Shown: piece by piece, positions 16,028 to 25,279 of the stretch
Layout of the letters: every line of letters begins with the position of its first letter
Numbering within the stretch: the first letter of the stretch is position 1
Assembly (NCBI GenBank): GCA_002429115.1
Contig: DIYS01000059.1
Span: 1 to 32,934, forward strand
Length of the DNA: 32,934 nt
Origin: Saccharicrinis sp. UBA6048
GTDB taxonomy: Bacteria; Bacteroidota; Bacteroidia; Bacteroidales; Marinilabiliaceae
Direction of reading: 5' to 3'
Program-made: the position numbers and the translations under genes
The notes under the pieces: generated by a model
The model's database searches: none
Told to the model about the DNA's origin: nothing
What the model saw: the letters and a program-made list of their open reading frames with translations, nothing else

Positions 16028-16074
16028 TTTTACTGGTTTATATTTTTAGTTATTTATTTCGGTATTTGAATGCG

Positions 16075-16082
16075 CAAAAATA
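16075..16082 (-). promoter_or_regulatory. Candidate -7 box of the flavodiiron gene
   Basis: Reads TATTTTTG on the minus strand, 47 bases upstream of the start codon; no TTG partner at the standard distance. Confidence 0.4.
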
Positions 16083-16140
16083 GAAAAAACTTATTTACTA
16101 GAAAGAACAAATATCACATGATGTGTTGATTGATAGCAAA

Positions 16141-16170
16141 TAAAAATGCCGGAGCTTTTCAGATCCGGCA
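16141..16170 (-). terminator. Intrinsic terminator of the SPOR lipoprotein gene
   Basis: Stem TGCCGGA (16147-16153) with TCCGGCA (16164-16170); on the minus strand it is followed by TTTTTATTTG. Confidence 0.85.
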
Positions 16171-16190
16171 GATATTTTAAGAATTGTATT

Positions 16191-16637
16191 TTACGCTTTA
16201 CGGATTAGCAACCAAACATCGCTGTATTTTTCGTAGTTTGAGCGGATGTTTCCAATCTTGTTACGCGCCGGCATTTCTTCGTTATAGGCAGAAACAGAAA
16301 CACGATAGAGTCCATTTTCATTTTCGAGTAACACTGGCATAAACCCTTCACCGATCAACTGTTTTTTGTAGTTCTGTGCATTTTCCAATACGCGGAAAGA
16401 ACCAATAATGACATAATACTTATAAACCTGGCTGTCGGTCTGGTCAATCACTTTCACTTTTTCTTCCTTAACAACGATGTCTTTCACCACGGGCTGTTCT
16501 TTTACCTTTGGTGTTGTTTCCTCTTTAACGTAGGGGCTATCGCTGTCGTCGAAGCTCGAACTTCCTTTATTCAGAGAAGCACATGAGAACAAAACGGTTG
16601 CTGTTAGCAGTAATGTTAAGGTTTTTAATAATTGCAT
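16191..16637 (-). CDS. SPOR-domain lipoprotein
   Basis: A protein of 148 residues. A lipoprotein signal ends at a Cys near residue 19 (LFSCAS). Residues about 20-70 are a charged low-complexity linker rich in Lys, Glu and Val, and residues about 71-148 form a SPOR domain (YKYYVIIGSF ... GLYRVSVSAYN), which binds glycan strands without stem peptides and so marks septal or remodelled wall. It follows the TetR-like gene after 22 bases and is probably co-transcribed with it, ending at its own terminator. Nothing shows an enzymatic activity. Confidence 0.88.
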   Translation of the reverse strand: MQLLKTLTLLLTATVLFSCASLNKGSSSFDDSDSPYVKEETTPKVKEQPVVKDIVVKEEKVKVIDQTDSQVYKYYVIIGSFRVLENAQNYKKQLIGEGFMPVLLENENGLYRVSVSAYNEEMPARNKIGNIRSNYEKYSDVWLLIRKA

Positions 16638-16659
16638 CTTATTTTTGATTTAGAGGTTT

Positions 16660-17292
16660 TTATCGCTTTACAAAACTGATGGCTTCATAGAATTGTTTTC
16701 GCTTACGAAAATAGTTCCAATTTTCTTTTGTCGCCACTTCTTCCAGATAATCTTCAAAAATATTACTAAAGATGTTTGAAAAAGTAAAGTGTTCCGACTT
16801 CAGATGATCTTCTGAGTGGATGTTGGCGATCCTTTTCATATATTTCTCCAGTATCTGCTGCTTATCAATGTCTGAACGATATTCACCACAACTTATTCCC
16901 TTATCCAGGTTTAACTCCAGATGCTGACGAATGACATCGAGTTTTTGTTGCTGACACGATTGGTATAAGTCTGGCGCAATATCACGAATGAAAATGTATT
17001 TAGCAGGCGATAAGTGATCAAACTGTTCATAAATTTCCTGTCCTACCACCACCATGCTATCAATGGCACTTTCGTTCGAATCGGTTTGAAGATCAATTAT
17101 TTCACTTAGTTCGATGCGTTTTAACTCCAGAACTTTCTTAATGAGCTCATTAGGTGTAGTTGCCCACTTGCTGATGTCATTCAGCTGACAGTCAAGAGCA
17201 TTACATATCTCATTTAACCTGATTTTGTCAGTGGGATTATCCAGTAGGTAATCACGTATCCTGGCTAGTATTTTTCTTTTTTCCTTATCCAT
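16660..17292 (-). CDS. TetR-like transcriptional regulator
   Basis: A 210-residue protein whose first 60 residues fit a TetR-type helix-turn-helix (KILARIRDYLLDN ... IRLNEICNALDC, then a second helix and ELIKKVLELK), with an all-helical C-terminal part (IRDIAPDLYQSCQQQKL, DKGISCGEYRSDID) like that of TetR proteins of Bacteroidota. The recognition helix departs from the common family wording, so the match is by overall pattern. It precedes the SPOR lipoprotein gene by 22 bases and may control that pair. Ligand and target sites are unknown; I saw no clear palindromic operator in the 116 bases upstream. Confidence 0.72.
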   Translation of the reverse strand: MDKEKRKILARIRDYLLDNPTDKIRLNEICNALDCQLNDISKWATTPNELIKKVLELKRIELSEIIDLQTDSNESAIDSMVVVGQEIYEQFDHLSPAKYIFIRDIAPDLYQSCQQQKLDVIRQHLELNLDKGISCGEYRSDIDKQQILEKYMKRIANIHSEDHLKSEHFTFSNIFSNIFEDYLEEVATKENWNYFRKRKQFYEAISFVKR

Positions 17293-17352
17293 ATCCGATC
17301 GTTTAGCAGGATTTCAAATCTGATGTTAAAATAGCAAAAAAGATAGTCAGAT

Positions 17353-17385
17353 AAAAAAATGACCATACCTCTGATTGATATGGTC
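17353..17385 (-). terminator. Intrinsic terminator of the murB-mltG unit
   Basis: Stem GACCATA (17361-17367) with TATGGTC (17379-17385), followed on the minus strand by ATTTTTTT. Confidence 0.85.
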
Positions 17386-17408
17386 ACTTAATATTTTGTA
17401 GATTGTCA

Positions 17409-18479
17409 TTATCTGTAAATGCGGTTTTTATTTAAAGCACGTTGGAATTTTCGGGCATTGATGTTATGCTGTTTGAGTGTCGTAGCGAAATTGTGATAGC
17501 CCGAAAAATCTTCTTTGGCGCACATATAGAGGTAGTTGTGCTTAGCGTAATTTAATACAGCTTCAATGCCCTCAACCGAAGGCACGCGAATAGGCCCCGG
17601 AGGCAAGCCGGCATGCAGGTAAGTGTTATAAGGCGATTCTGTTTTAAGATCTTTTGTTAAGATGCGCTGAACACCAAAATCTCCAATGGCATATTTAACG
17701 GTTGGATCGGCCTGTAATCGAATGTTTTTATTTAAACGATTGATATAAAGTCCGGCCACTTTTGGTTTCTCGTCACTTTTAACGGTTTCTTCATCCACAA
17801 TGGCAGCAAGGGTGCTTACTTCAGAAGGAGTAAGACCAATCTCTTTGGCCTTTTGCTTTCGGGTGTCCGTCCAAAACTTGTTATACTCCTTATGCATCCG
17901 CTTGATAAAGTTTTCAGGCGAAGTGTTCCACCACAGCTCATAAGTGTTTGGAATAAACATGGCCGGCGCAGTTTCTTTCGTAAAACCAAGTGTTTTATAA
18001 TTGTCTTCGTTATTGAGTGCTTCTAATAATGCAGCACTATCGCACTCAAGGTATTGACTGATGGCACCAGCCAACTCTCGCATCGTTCTGATATTGTTAA
18101 AAGTAACCTTAATGGCCGTTTGGTTGCCCGACCTAAGCGTGTTAACAACATCATTATTTGACCAGTCATTTTTCAATAAGTAACGACCTGGTTTGATATT
18201 GTTGGAATAACTTTTTTTATCAGCCACCCATTTAAAGCTGTTAATATCATTTACAAAACCACCATCTTCGAGTGCTACTAATACATCTTCGTAATCAGAA
18301 CCTGTAGTTATATATAAGAAGTTTTTGTTGTTTGCGTTGATAACATTAGGTGCAAAAATATAGCTGTAATACTTGAAGCCGAAATAAGCTGCTGTAATGC
18401 TCAAAGCTGCAAAAACCAATAATACACGTGTAACCAGTTTATTTATTTGCTTTGATCTTGCTCGTTGTTGTATTGTCAT
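17409..18479 (-). CDS. mltG: Endolytic murein transglycosylase MltG (YceG-like)
   Basis: Inner-membrane protein of 356 residues that cleaves new glycan strands and sets their length. One N-terminal helix (about 17-40) leads to a periplasmic region with a LysM-like part and the YceG-like catalytic domain: MFIPNTYELWW (174-184), LAAIVDEET (224-232) with the expected catalytic Glu at E230 or E231, RLQADPTVKYA and SPYNTYLHAGLPPGPI. Length matches the family. It follows murB after 50 bases in the same direction, with a terminator behind it, so the two wall genes likely form one unit. Confidence 0.95.
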   Translation of the reverse strand: MTIQQRARSKQINKLVTRVLLVFAALSITAAYFGFKYYSYIFAPNVINANNKNFLYITTGSDYEDVLVALEDGGFVNDINSFKWVADKKSYSNNIKPGRYLLKNDWSNNDVVNTLRSGNQTAIKVTFNNIRTMRELAGAISQYLECDSAALLEALNNEDNYKTLGFTKETAPAMFIPNTYELWWNTSPENFIKRMHKEYNKFWTDTRKQKAKEIGLTPSEVSTLAAIVDEETVKSDEKPKVAGLYINRLNKNIRLQADPTVKYAIGDFGVQRILTKDLKTESPYNTYLHAGLPPGPIRVPSVEGIEAVLNYAKHNYLYMCAKEDFSGYHNFATTLKQHNINARKFQRALNKNRIYR

Positions 18480-18529
18480 GATAACGTTCTTCTTGTGATT
18501 GTAAAAATTAGGTGTTGGTCTGAGGTTTA

Positions 18530-19543
18530 CTATAAAATATTCACCTCTGGTTCAATTACAATATTGAATTTACTTTTAATGTCATCAATAATGGCATTGG
18601 CCAATGAAATTACTTCACTGCCTTTTGCATTACCTTGATTGACTAAAACCAATGCTTGTTTTGTGTGTACGGCAGCATTGCCCATGCTTTTTCCTTTCCA
18701 TCCGGCCTGGTCGATTAACCATCCTGCCGGTACCTTAATCATATTATTGTTAACGGGATAGTTAGGTACTTCATTGTATTCTTTCAGGAGAATATTAAAT
18801 GCATCTTTCGATATCACCGGATTTTTGAAAAAAGAGCCTGCATTTCCTAATTCTTCAGGTTCAGGCAATTTGCTTTTACGAATATCAATAATGGCATTGC
18901 GCACATTGTGTAAAGTCAATTCACCTTTTTTCTCCAATTCAGCTTTAACCGAACCATAATCGAGCTTGAATGATTGTACCTTACTCAGTCTGAATACCAC
19001 AGATGTGATAATCACTTTGTTTTTAAGCTCCGATTTAAAAATACTTTGTCGGTAACCAAACTGACAGTCTTTATTTGAGAATTGAAAAGATTCAACTTTA
19101 TCAATATAAATTCCCTTCACATCTTCGATACAATCTTTCACTTCAACTCCGTAGGCACCTATGTTTTGCACCGGCGATGCGCCGATATTGCCAGGTATAT
19201 AAGATAGGTTTTCAATACCATACCAGTCTTTATCCACACAATAAGCAACAAAGTCGTCCCATACCGCTCCGGCTTCGACTTCGACCCATATGTGCTCCGA
19301 AGATTCTTTAACAACCTTAATCTTGTTAAGAAGGGGATGAATAACAATTCCATCAAAGGCTTTACTGAAAAGGATATTGCTTCCTCCACCAAGTATCAAA
19401 TATGATTTTTGTCGATGGCTTAAATGCTTAAGAGCCTCCATTATGTCATCAATAATGTGACACGCGATGTATTCACTCGCTTGAATATCGATACCAAATG
19501 TGTTGAATGCCTTAAGATTGAAGTTATGTTGTATCTGAATCAT
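18530..19543 (-). CDS. murB: UDP-N-acetylenolpyruvoylglucosamine reductase (type I MurB)
   Basis: FAD enzyme of 337 residues that reduces UDP-GlcNAc-enolpyruvate to UDP-MurNAc with NADPH in the cytoplasm. FAD-binding motifs LGGGSNILF (51-59) and PGNIGASPVQNIGAYG (117-132) are clear. Catalytic residues are in place: R165 in GYRQS, S237 in NAGSFFKNP and the Glu of the C-terminal IEPEVN (331 or 333). The Tyr-containing GYRQSIFK segment and length mark the Escherichia coli-like type I. First gene of the murB-mltG unit; a TATCTTTG box lies 19 bases before its start. Confidence 0.97.
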   Translation of the reverse strand: MIQIQHNFNLKAFNTFGIDIQASEYIACHIIDDIMEALKHLSHRQKSYLILGGGSNILFSKAFDGIVIHPLLNKIKVVKESSEHIWVEVEAGAVWDDFVAYCVDKDWYGIENLSYIPGNIGASPVQNIGAYGVEVKDCIEDVKGIYIDKVESFQFSNKDCQFGYRQSIFKSELKNKVIITSVVFRLSKVQSFKLDYGSVKAELEKKGELTLHNVRNAIIDIRKSKLPEPEELGNAGSFFKNPVISKDAFNILLKEYNEVPNYPVNNNMIKVPAGWLIDQAGWKGKSMGNAAVHTKQALVLVNQGNAKGSEVISLANAIIDDIKSKFNIVIEPEVNIL

Positions 19544-19562
19544 ATTATTCCTGTTGAGCAGG

Positions 19563-19570
19563 CAAAGATA
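19563..19570 (-). promoter_or_regulatory. Candidate -7 box of murB
   Basis: Reads TATCTTTG on the minus strand, a full TAnnTTTG match close to the start; no convincing -33 element. Confidence 0.4.
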
Positions 19571-19605
19571 TAGGAATTATGCATTTTGATGTTTGTTTTA
19601 ACAGA

Positions 19606-19637
19606 TATTAAAAAGGGAAGACGTTTTGCCCTCCCTT
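19606..19637 (-). terminator. Probable terminator of the chemoreceptor gene
   Basis: Stem AAGGGA (19613-19618) and TCCCTT (19632-19637) with a GC/CCT interior; on the minus strand it runs into TTTTTAATAT. Confidence 0.65.
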
Positions 19638-19662
19638 ATTAATTATATGAAGTTGTAGTTGC

Positions 19663-21693
19663 TTACATGCTAATGTATTCTCCTTCTTCAATTATTTTAT
19701 TTAAATCTATCAAGTCTTTATTTTGTTTTTCAATAGAACCATTACCATTGTCCGATTGATTTGGCTCATTGGAGTTTGTTGGACGAACGATTTTTTTCTG
19801 CTTATCAATAGAATCATCGACTTTGAAGAATTGAATCATATTATCCAATTCAGAAGCCTGACCTGATAATTCTTCTGAGCTACCCGCCATTTCTTCTGCT
19901 GAGGTCGCATTTTGCTGAGTGACTTGACTAAATTGTTGGATGGCAGAATTAACTTGATTAACACCTTGTTCTTGCTCAGCACTTGCTGTTGCAATTTCTT
20001 CCACCAGCATGGCTGTGTTATTGATGCCCGGAATAATCTCTTGTAATAAATTATGTGAGGTCTCAGATATTTTAGCTCCATCATTAGCCAATTGTACTAT
20101 GTCATTGGCTGCATCTTTACTTCTTTCTGCAAGCTTTCTGATCTCTGTAGCAACAACAGTAAAACCTTTGCCACTTTCACCTGCTCTGGCTGCTTCCACC
20201 GCTGCGTTTAGAGCTAAAATATTTGTTTGCTGTGCAATTTCGACAATAGTATTAATCTTTGTGTTAATATTAGTTGAAGCTTCCACGTTATGTTCTGAAG
20301 CTTCTGCTACGTTCTTTATTGAATTTGATGCATCGTTTGAGAATTTTAATGCTTCTCTTGCATTTACAGCATTTTGCTGAATGTTGGCAGTCATTTCTTC
20401 CATTGATGAAGAGATCTCTTCGGCTGAAGCTGCCTGCTCATTTACGCCACTTGATATTTGTTGTGCTCCGGCAGTCAGTTGTTGACTGGCAACAGCTAGG
20501 TTATCAGAACCGGTTTTGATGTTTGTTACAATGCCCTGTAGTTGAGAAACCATATTTGTGAGCGCTTCTGCTAATTGTCCAATCTCATCTTTCTGGTCTA
20601 TATCTATATCTGCAGTTAAGTCACCTTCAGCCACTTTGTTGGCAAATAATAGAGATTTTTTAATTGGGGATAGTAAATTATTAGTTATGATATAAGCCAG
20701 CAGTACAGATATAATAACCGCAACAATAATGAAAATAATCACTCCTATACGTGTTGATTTGGCTCTTTTAAGCATGCTTTCATCAGTCAAGATATGTTTG
20801 TTGGATTCCTCAATGGTTTTATCGAATAAATAACCCATTGTGGTCAGATGCTTCATCGTTTCTGTTTGGTAAATGTTGTTGGCTTTAGTCATTCCATCCA
20901 GGTGATTTTGACTCCATTCGCCCAGTTCAGAAAGTTCAGCAAGTACTGCAGAGGTGTTTTTCTTTATGGTATTATTAAAATACTGCTGGGCTTTCGCATT
21001 TTCGCCGTTTCTCATATAAGCTTCAGCTTTGTAAACACTATTATGAAGACGGTCATGCTTTTCAATGATGGGTTTTAAATACTCATTGACTTCAGGATGG
21101 GTACGCTTGAGCTCCTTAAGTTCATCGGAATTGAGCCACTTACCAAAATTACATTGAGCCGGGTCTTTTGTTACATTAATACTATGAGATTGTTTAATGA
21201 AAATGTCATCCTTGACTTTATTCATCCAGTTAATATGATCAAGTTCAGCTTGTTTTAATTGAACAGTAATCTGCCAATCCATCTGTTCAAAAACTTCATC
21301 AAGTTTAACGGCTGACTCATGCAGGTGTAGGTGTGGTTGCTCAAACTGGTCAAATATTGGCTTTAATTCAGGGGCTAGTTTTTCGGCCTCCTTACGTCCT
21401 TCACCGTAATACCATTTTCCAAAGGCGCATTGATGAGGATCTGTTTGTACGGTTAGCTCTGTGACTTTTTCATCTGTAAGTAGCCTGTTTAATTCTTTTG
21501 CCCATATTAAATGATCTACATATTTACCTTCTAAATTGGTTCGGAGTTCATTACCATCAATTACTTCGGTGGCATCAGTTACAATGCCACCGATGCCATT
21601 AATAGCCCAGTATCCTGATAGCATAAGGAGGGATATTATTATCCCAAATGCAGTAAAAAATTTGGCGTTTAGGTTTAAGTTCTTCCATTTCAT
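19663..21693 (-). CDS. Methyl-accepting chemotaxis protein with two CZB-like zinc-binding domains
   Basis: A 676-residue chemoreceptor. Membrane helices lie at about 12-30 and 316-337, a HAMP domain follows (about 338-391), then a long signalling coiled coil with the hairpin tip EIAQQTNILALNAAVEAA. Between the helices are two copies of the chemoreceptor zinc-binding pattern. Copy 1 has H61, C89, H121 and H125; copy 2 has H153, C181, H213 and H217. Both keep exactly the spacing H-x27-C-x31-H-x3-H and a FGKW after the Cys. This domain is best known as a cytoplasmic C-terminal part of soluble receptors; here the topology puts it outside the inner membrane. It likely senses zinc or a zinc-dependent redox signal. 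No other chemotaxis genes are in the window. The gene stands alone with its own terminator. Confidence 0.93.
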   Translation of the reverse strand: MKWKNLNLNAKFFTAFGIIISLLMLSGYWAINGIGGIVTDATEVIDGNELRTNLEGKYVDHLIWAKELNRLLTDEKVTELTVQTDPHQCAFGKWYYGEGRKEAEKLAPELKPIFDQFEQPHLHLHESAVKLDEVFEQMDWQITVQLKQAELDHINWMNKVKDDIFIKQSHSINVTKDPAQCNFGKWLNSDELKELKRTHPEVNEYLKPIIEKHDRLHNSVYKAEAYMRNGENAKAQQYFNNTIKKNTSAVLAELSELGEWSQNHLDGMTKANNIYQTETMKHLTTMGYLFDKTIEESNKHILTDESMLKRAKSTRIGVIIFIIVAVIISVLLAYIITNNLLSPIKKSLLFANKVAEGDLTADIDIDQKDEIGQLAEALTNMVSQLQGIVTNIKTGSDNLAVASQQLTAGAQQISSGVNEQAASAEEISSSMEEMTANIQQNAVNAREALKFSNDASNSIKNVAEASEHNVEASTNINTKINTIVEIAQQTNILALNAAVEAARAGESGKGFTVVATEIRKLAERSKDAANDIVQLANDGAKISETSHNLLQEIIPGINNTAMLVEEIATASAEQEQGVNQVNSAIQQFSQVTQQNATSAEEMAGSSEELSGQASELDNMIQFFKVDDSIDKQKKIVRPTNSNEPNQSDNGNGSIEKQNKDLIDLNKIIEEGEYISM

Positions 21694-22196
21694 AAATAAT
21701 ACTTTTATTGATTTTAGCTTTACTACGATGTATGTGTCTGGTTGTTTCGGTTTGATAATTAGGACTTTGGGTACTCGAAATGCGAGAAATATTTATGTGT
21801 TAGTAACCAGATGTTTATAGATTTGAAGTGTAGGCATTTTAACATTGTTTAAGTAGAATTGTATTTTTTTATTCAATATAGATTATAATTATTTAAAGTA
21901 AAACATTTTCACATCTTTTTTAATTTGTTTAAAAACTCTGATCTATCAATTGATTAGTCTTTTATAAATAGATAGTTGTCATCGAACATGTAGCTGTTCA
22001 AAAGATGGCAAATTCGATATCCCGTTTTATGTGAATGGTAAAAACATGAAAGCTTCTTCAACTAAGAAAAAGTGATTTGAAACGGAAGCATATTCATGCA
22101 ATAAAATCTGAATTAACAATTTCCTTAATCGTCAGAAAAACTCATGATATTTTTGTGTTATACGCAAAAGCCTATTTTTGTGGTAAAATTTAATAT
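21694..22196. other. AT-rich divergent intergenic region, chemoreceptor and menA
   Basis: About 500 bases with no convincing frame. The right end carries the menA promoter. Upstream of the chemoreceptor I could not find a TAnnTTTG box at a convincing place, so that promoter is undefined. No strong repeat or long hairpin seen. Confidence 0.5.
22148..22180 (+). promoter_or_regulatory. Bacteroidota-type promoter of the menA-menC-menE operon
   Basis: Two TATTTTTG boxes at 22148-22155 and 22173-22180. The TTTG end of the first lies 17 bases before the second and can act as its -33 element. The start codon is 16 bases after the second box. Confidence 0.6.
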
Positions 22197-23102
22197 ATGA
22201 CCGCAATTAAAGCCTGGGTTACTGCATTTCGATTAAGAACTTTGCCACTGGCATTATCAACCATACTGATGGGCAGTTTTTTAGCTGCCTATCATCATTT
22301 CTTTCAATGGCCCATTTTCATATTGGCTTGCTTAACCACCTTGTTGTTGCAAATCCTTTCTAATCTGGCGAATGACTACGGAGATACGGTTAATGGAGCT
22401 GATCATGAAGGTCGTATAGGTCCCGACCGCATGGTGCAATCAGGGGCTATTACTCCGAAAGCAATGAAAGTGGCCATATCTGTTTTTATTGCATTATCAC
22501 TGATTTCAGGTATATCACTTATATATGTAAGTTTTAAAGATGTCGTCAACATTAAAGGTGCGTTATTCTTGATTTTGGGTGTAGCAGCCATTATTGCAGC
22601 ATTAAAATATACGATGGGACGCTCACCTTATGGGTATTCCGGTAAAGGCGATTTATTTGTGTTGCTTTTCTTCGGTATAGTTGGCGTAGGCGGATCGTAT
22701 TACTTATATGCTAATCAATTAAACTGGACAGTTCTATTACCTTCGCTGGCTGTAGGTTTTTTGTCAACAGGTGTATTGAACCTGAATAATATGCGTGATG
22801 AAGCAAGTGATCGAACAGCCGGGAAAAATACTTTAGTTGTTCGTAATGGATTAAAATGGGCTAAGAACTACCATTATTTTCTTGTGCTGGCAGCACTTCT
22901 ATTGTCAATCACTTTTATTCTCCTCAATGAGGTGCATTTATATTCATTTCTATTTTTGTTAGTGACACCTTTATTGATTAAACACCTGCTGGTTGTGAAA
23001 AATGCCAACGGATCAATTCAGTTCGAACCGGAACTAAAAAAGCTGGCTTTATCAACTTTATTATATGTAATTTTATTTGGTTCAGGTCTGTTAATCGCTT
23101 AA
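22197..23102 (+). CDS. menA: 1,4-dihydroxy-2-naphthoate polyprenyltransferase
   Basis: UbiA-family membrane enzyme of 301 residues that attaches the polyprenyl chain to DHNA, giving demethylmenaquinone. The first Asp-rich motif is N59-D60-Y-G-D63...D69 within LANDYGDTVNGADHEGRIGP, wording typical of MenA and not of heme O synthase or UbiA. The second is NNMRDEASDRTAGKNTL in the C-terminal half. Eight to nine hydrophobic segments. First gene of menA-menC-menE, with a 3-base gap to menC. Confidence 0.96.
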   Translation: MTAIKAWVTAFRLRTLPLALSTILMGSFLAAYHHFFQWPIFILACLTTLLLQILSNLANDYGDTVNGADHEGRIGPDRMVQSGAITPKAMKVAISVFIALSLISGISLIYVSFKDVVNIKGALFLILGVAAIIAALKYTMGRSPYGYSGKGDLFVLLFFGIVGVGGSYYLYANQLNWTVLLPSLAVGFLSTGVLNLNNMRDEASDRTAGKNTLVVRNGLKWAKNYHYFLVLAALLLSITFILLNEVHLYSFLFLLVTPLLIKHLLVVKNANGSIQFEPELKKLALSTLLYVILFGSGLLIA

Positions 23103-23105
23103 TCT

Positions 23106-24158
23106 ATGAAGGCAAGTTTTGTAAAACATATCCTAGAGTTTAATCAGCCAGGCGGAACTTCTCGTGGCACCTTATATACAAAACCTAGCTGGTTTATCCG
23201 GATTGATGATAAGGATAGATCAGGAATTGGAGAATGTTCAATAATTCCAAAGCTCAGTATTGATGATCGTTCAGATCTGGAAGAAAAAATTGAAGAGGTT
23301 TGCAATAATATTGATGCGTACCAAGAAAACTTTCATGAGAAACTAGTGGATTTTCCTGCTCTTCGCTTTGCTTTAGAAACCGCATTTCAAGGGCTTCATA
23401 GTGAAGATCCTTACCGATTGTTTCCATCAGAATTTACAGAGGGCAAAGATGCCATCGTTATTAATGGTTTAATTTGGATGGGTAAGGCAGATGAGATGCT
23501 GAAGCGAATTGAAGACAAGCTCTCCAAAGGTTTTTCCTGTCTTAAGTTAAAGGTGGGAGCCATCAACTTTGAAGATGAAAAACAGCTTCTTCGATTAATA
23601 CGTCAACGTTTTTCAAGTGATCAGTTAGAGCTAAGGGTGGATGCGAATGGTGCTTTTACAAAAGATGAAGCCTTAATGAAACTGGAAGAGTTAGCGCAGT
23701 TTAACATACATTCGATTGAACAGCCAATTAAAGCCGGTCAAATAAATGAGATGGCACAATTGTGTAAGATAACTCCATTGCCAATCGCATTGGATGAAGA
23801 GCTGATAGGGGTACATGCCTTAAATGAAAAGTGTGAATTGATTAATGCAATTCAACCTCAGTTTATTATTTTAAAGCCGAGTTTGTTAGGAGGATGGAAG
23901 GCTTCTGATGAATGGATACAGATAGCAGAGCAAAATAATGTTGCTTGGTGGGCGACTTCAGCCTTAGAATCAAATATTGGGCTAAATGCCATTGCACAAT
24001 GGGTATATCTTAAGAAAAGTGAACTTCGTCAAGGATTGGGAACGGGGCAGGTGTTCAGTAATAATATTGACTCACCTTTGTACCTGCAAGGGGAGCAGCT
24101 TTGTTATAATCCGGATTTTCAATGGCAGAATCCTTTAGAATTGTCAGGGCATGCGTAG
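23106..24158 (+). CDS. menC: o-Succinylbenzoate synthase
   Basis: Enolase-superfamily enzyme of 350 residues that dehydrates SHCHC to o-succinylbenzoate in menaquinone synthesis. The barrel carries the full set: K147-L-K149 (general acid/base), D179 in RVDANGAF, E205 in SIEQP, D230 in ALDEEL and K257 in ILKPSLLGG. An N-terminal capping domain covers about 1-110. It begins 3 bases after menA and overlaps menE by 8 bases, so translation is likely coupled. Other enolase-family activities are possible in isolation, but the neighbours decide it. Confidence 0.95.
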   Translation: MKASFVKHILEFNQPGGTSRGTLYTKPSWFIRIDDKDRSGIGECSIIPKLSIDDRSDLEEKIEEVCNNIDAYQENFHEKLVDFPALRFALETAFQGLHSEDPYRLFPSEFTEGKDAIVINGLIWMGKADEMLKRIEDKLSKGFSCLKLKVGAINFEDEKQLLRLIRQRFSSDQLELRVDANGAFTKDEALMKLEELAQFNIHSIEQPIKAGQINEMAQLCKITPLPIALDEELIGVHALNEKCELINAIQPQFIILKPSLLGGWKASDEWIQIAEQNNVAWWATSALESNIGLNAIAQWVYLKKSELRQGLGTGQVFSNNIDSPLYLQGEQLCYNPDFQWQNPLELSGHA

Positions 24159-25239
24159 CAAAGTAAGTCATAACTCTTATAGTAGCTTGATATATAATGG
24201 GAAAAAGTATCAAGGTAAAGAAGCACTGTTAAACCTTGCAGATACTCTGCTTGATGAAGGTTTTCATGAATCAGCTTTTATTGCAGATTTTCTCAAAGCC
24301 TGGCTCGATAACTCAGATTATATTAGTCTTCAAACATCAGGTAGCACTGGAGATGCCAAGGTTATATCTGTGTCCAAAGATGCAATGATTACTTCTGCCA
24401 GACGAACATTAGATTTCCTGGAATTGCAAGCTGGTGATACCGTTTTACTATGCCTGTCTGCTAAATATATTGCCGGCAAAATGATGTTGGTAAGAGCTAT
24501 GGTTGGTGAGTTAAACCTGATTAGGGCAGAGGTCGGGACAAATCCTTTACAGGGAATACTAAAGGTCGATTTTGCTGCCATGGTGCCTATGCAGGTACGA
24601 GCAATAATCAATACAGATAAAAAGCAGCTTAATAAAGTTCGTAAATTGATCATTGGAGGTGGTGCAGTTGAGAATGACTTGGTTAAGGAACTTGAAAACC
24701 TAAAGCTTCAGGCATGGGAAACATATGGTATGACAGAGACTGTTTCTCATATTGCCTTAAAAAGATTTGGTGCTGATAATGTATTTCGATTGTTACCAGA
24801 TTTATCCATCAGTCTGGATGAGCGCTCGTGCCTGGTGATTGAACCTTCTGATATAAATGCTGAGCGTTTAATCACCAATGATATTGTTGAGTTACTGACG
24901 CCTGATTCATTTATTTTCAATGGGCGATTTGACAATGTTATTAACTCTGGTGGTGTGAAGATTTCACCTGAAAGGGTTGAAGCAAAGATGAAGTTGTATC
25001 TTAGTTATGAATTTGTAATCTCTTACCTCAATGATAGCATGTTGGGGCAAAAGTTGGTGCTTGTTTTTGAGGCTGAGAAACCAGACGCAGATATAGTTCA
25101 AAAGGCGATCGCCTCATTGGATGTATATGAGCGCCCAAAAGCTATTTATTGCATACCTATGCTACCTCGCACTGAAACAGGGAAAATTAAAAGATTCAGC
25201 TTGCATCAACAATTGAATGACTTGGCGAAAAAGCACTGA
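24151..25239 (+). CDS. menE: o-Succinylbenzoate--CoA ligase (short form)
   Basis: Acyl-adenylate-forming enzyme of 362 residues that makes o-succinylbenzoyl-CoA. Motifs: phosphate loop TSGSTGDAK (62-70), WETYGMTETVSH (189-200), GRFDNVINSGGVKISPERVE (258-277) and the catalytic Lys K345 in PRTETGKIKR. It is about 100 residues shorter than the usual 450-490, lacking most of the first N-terminal subdomain, a form I associate with Bacteroidota. It overlaps menC by 8 bases. The remaining menaquinone genes are not in the window. Confidence 0.93.
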   Translation: MRSKVSHNSYSSLIYNGKKYQGKEALLNLADTLLDEGFHESAFIADFLKAWLDNSDYISLQTSGSTGDAKVISVSKDAMITSARRTLDFLELQAGDTVLLCLSAKYIAGKMMLVRAMVGELNLIRAEVGTNPLQGILKVDFAAMVPMQVRAIINTDKKQLNKVRKLIIGGGAVENDLVKELENLKLQAWETYGMTETVSHIALKRFGADNVFRLLPDLSISLDERSCLVIEPSDINAERLITNDIVELLTPDSFIFNGRFDNVINSGGVKISPERVEAKMKLYLSYEFVISYLNDSMLGQKLVLVFEAEKPDADIVQKAIASLDVYERPKAIYCIPMLPRTETGKIKRFSLHQQLNDLAKKH

Positions 25240-25279
25240 TCAAAGTATTATATTTGTCCTTATAAATTCGTTACCTGAA

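Noticed and set aside
20009..20380. Open frame of 123 codons opposite the chemoreceptor
   Set aside because: Mirror of the repetitive Ala/Ser/Glu-rich coiled coil; the hydrophobic look is a by-product of the opposite strand.
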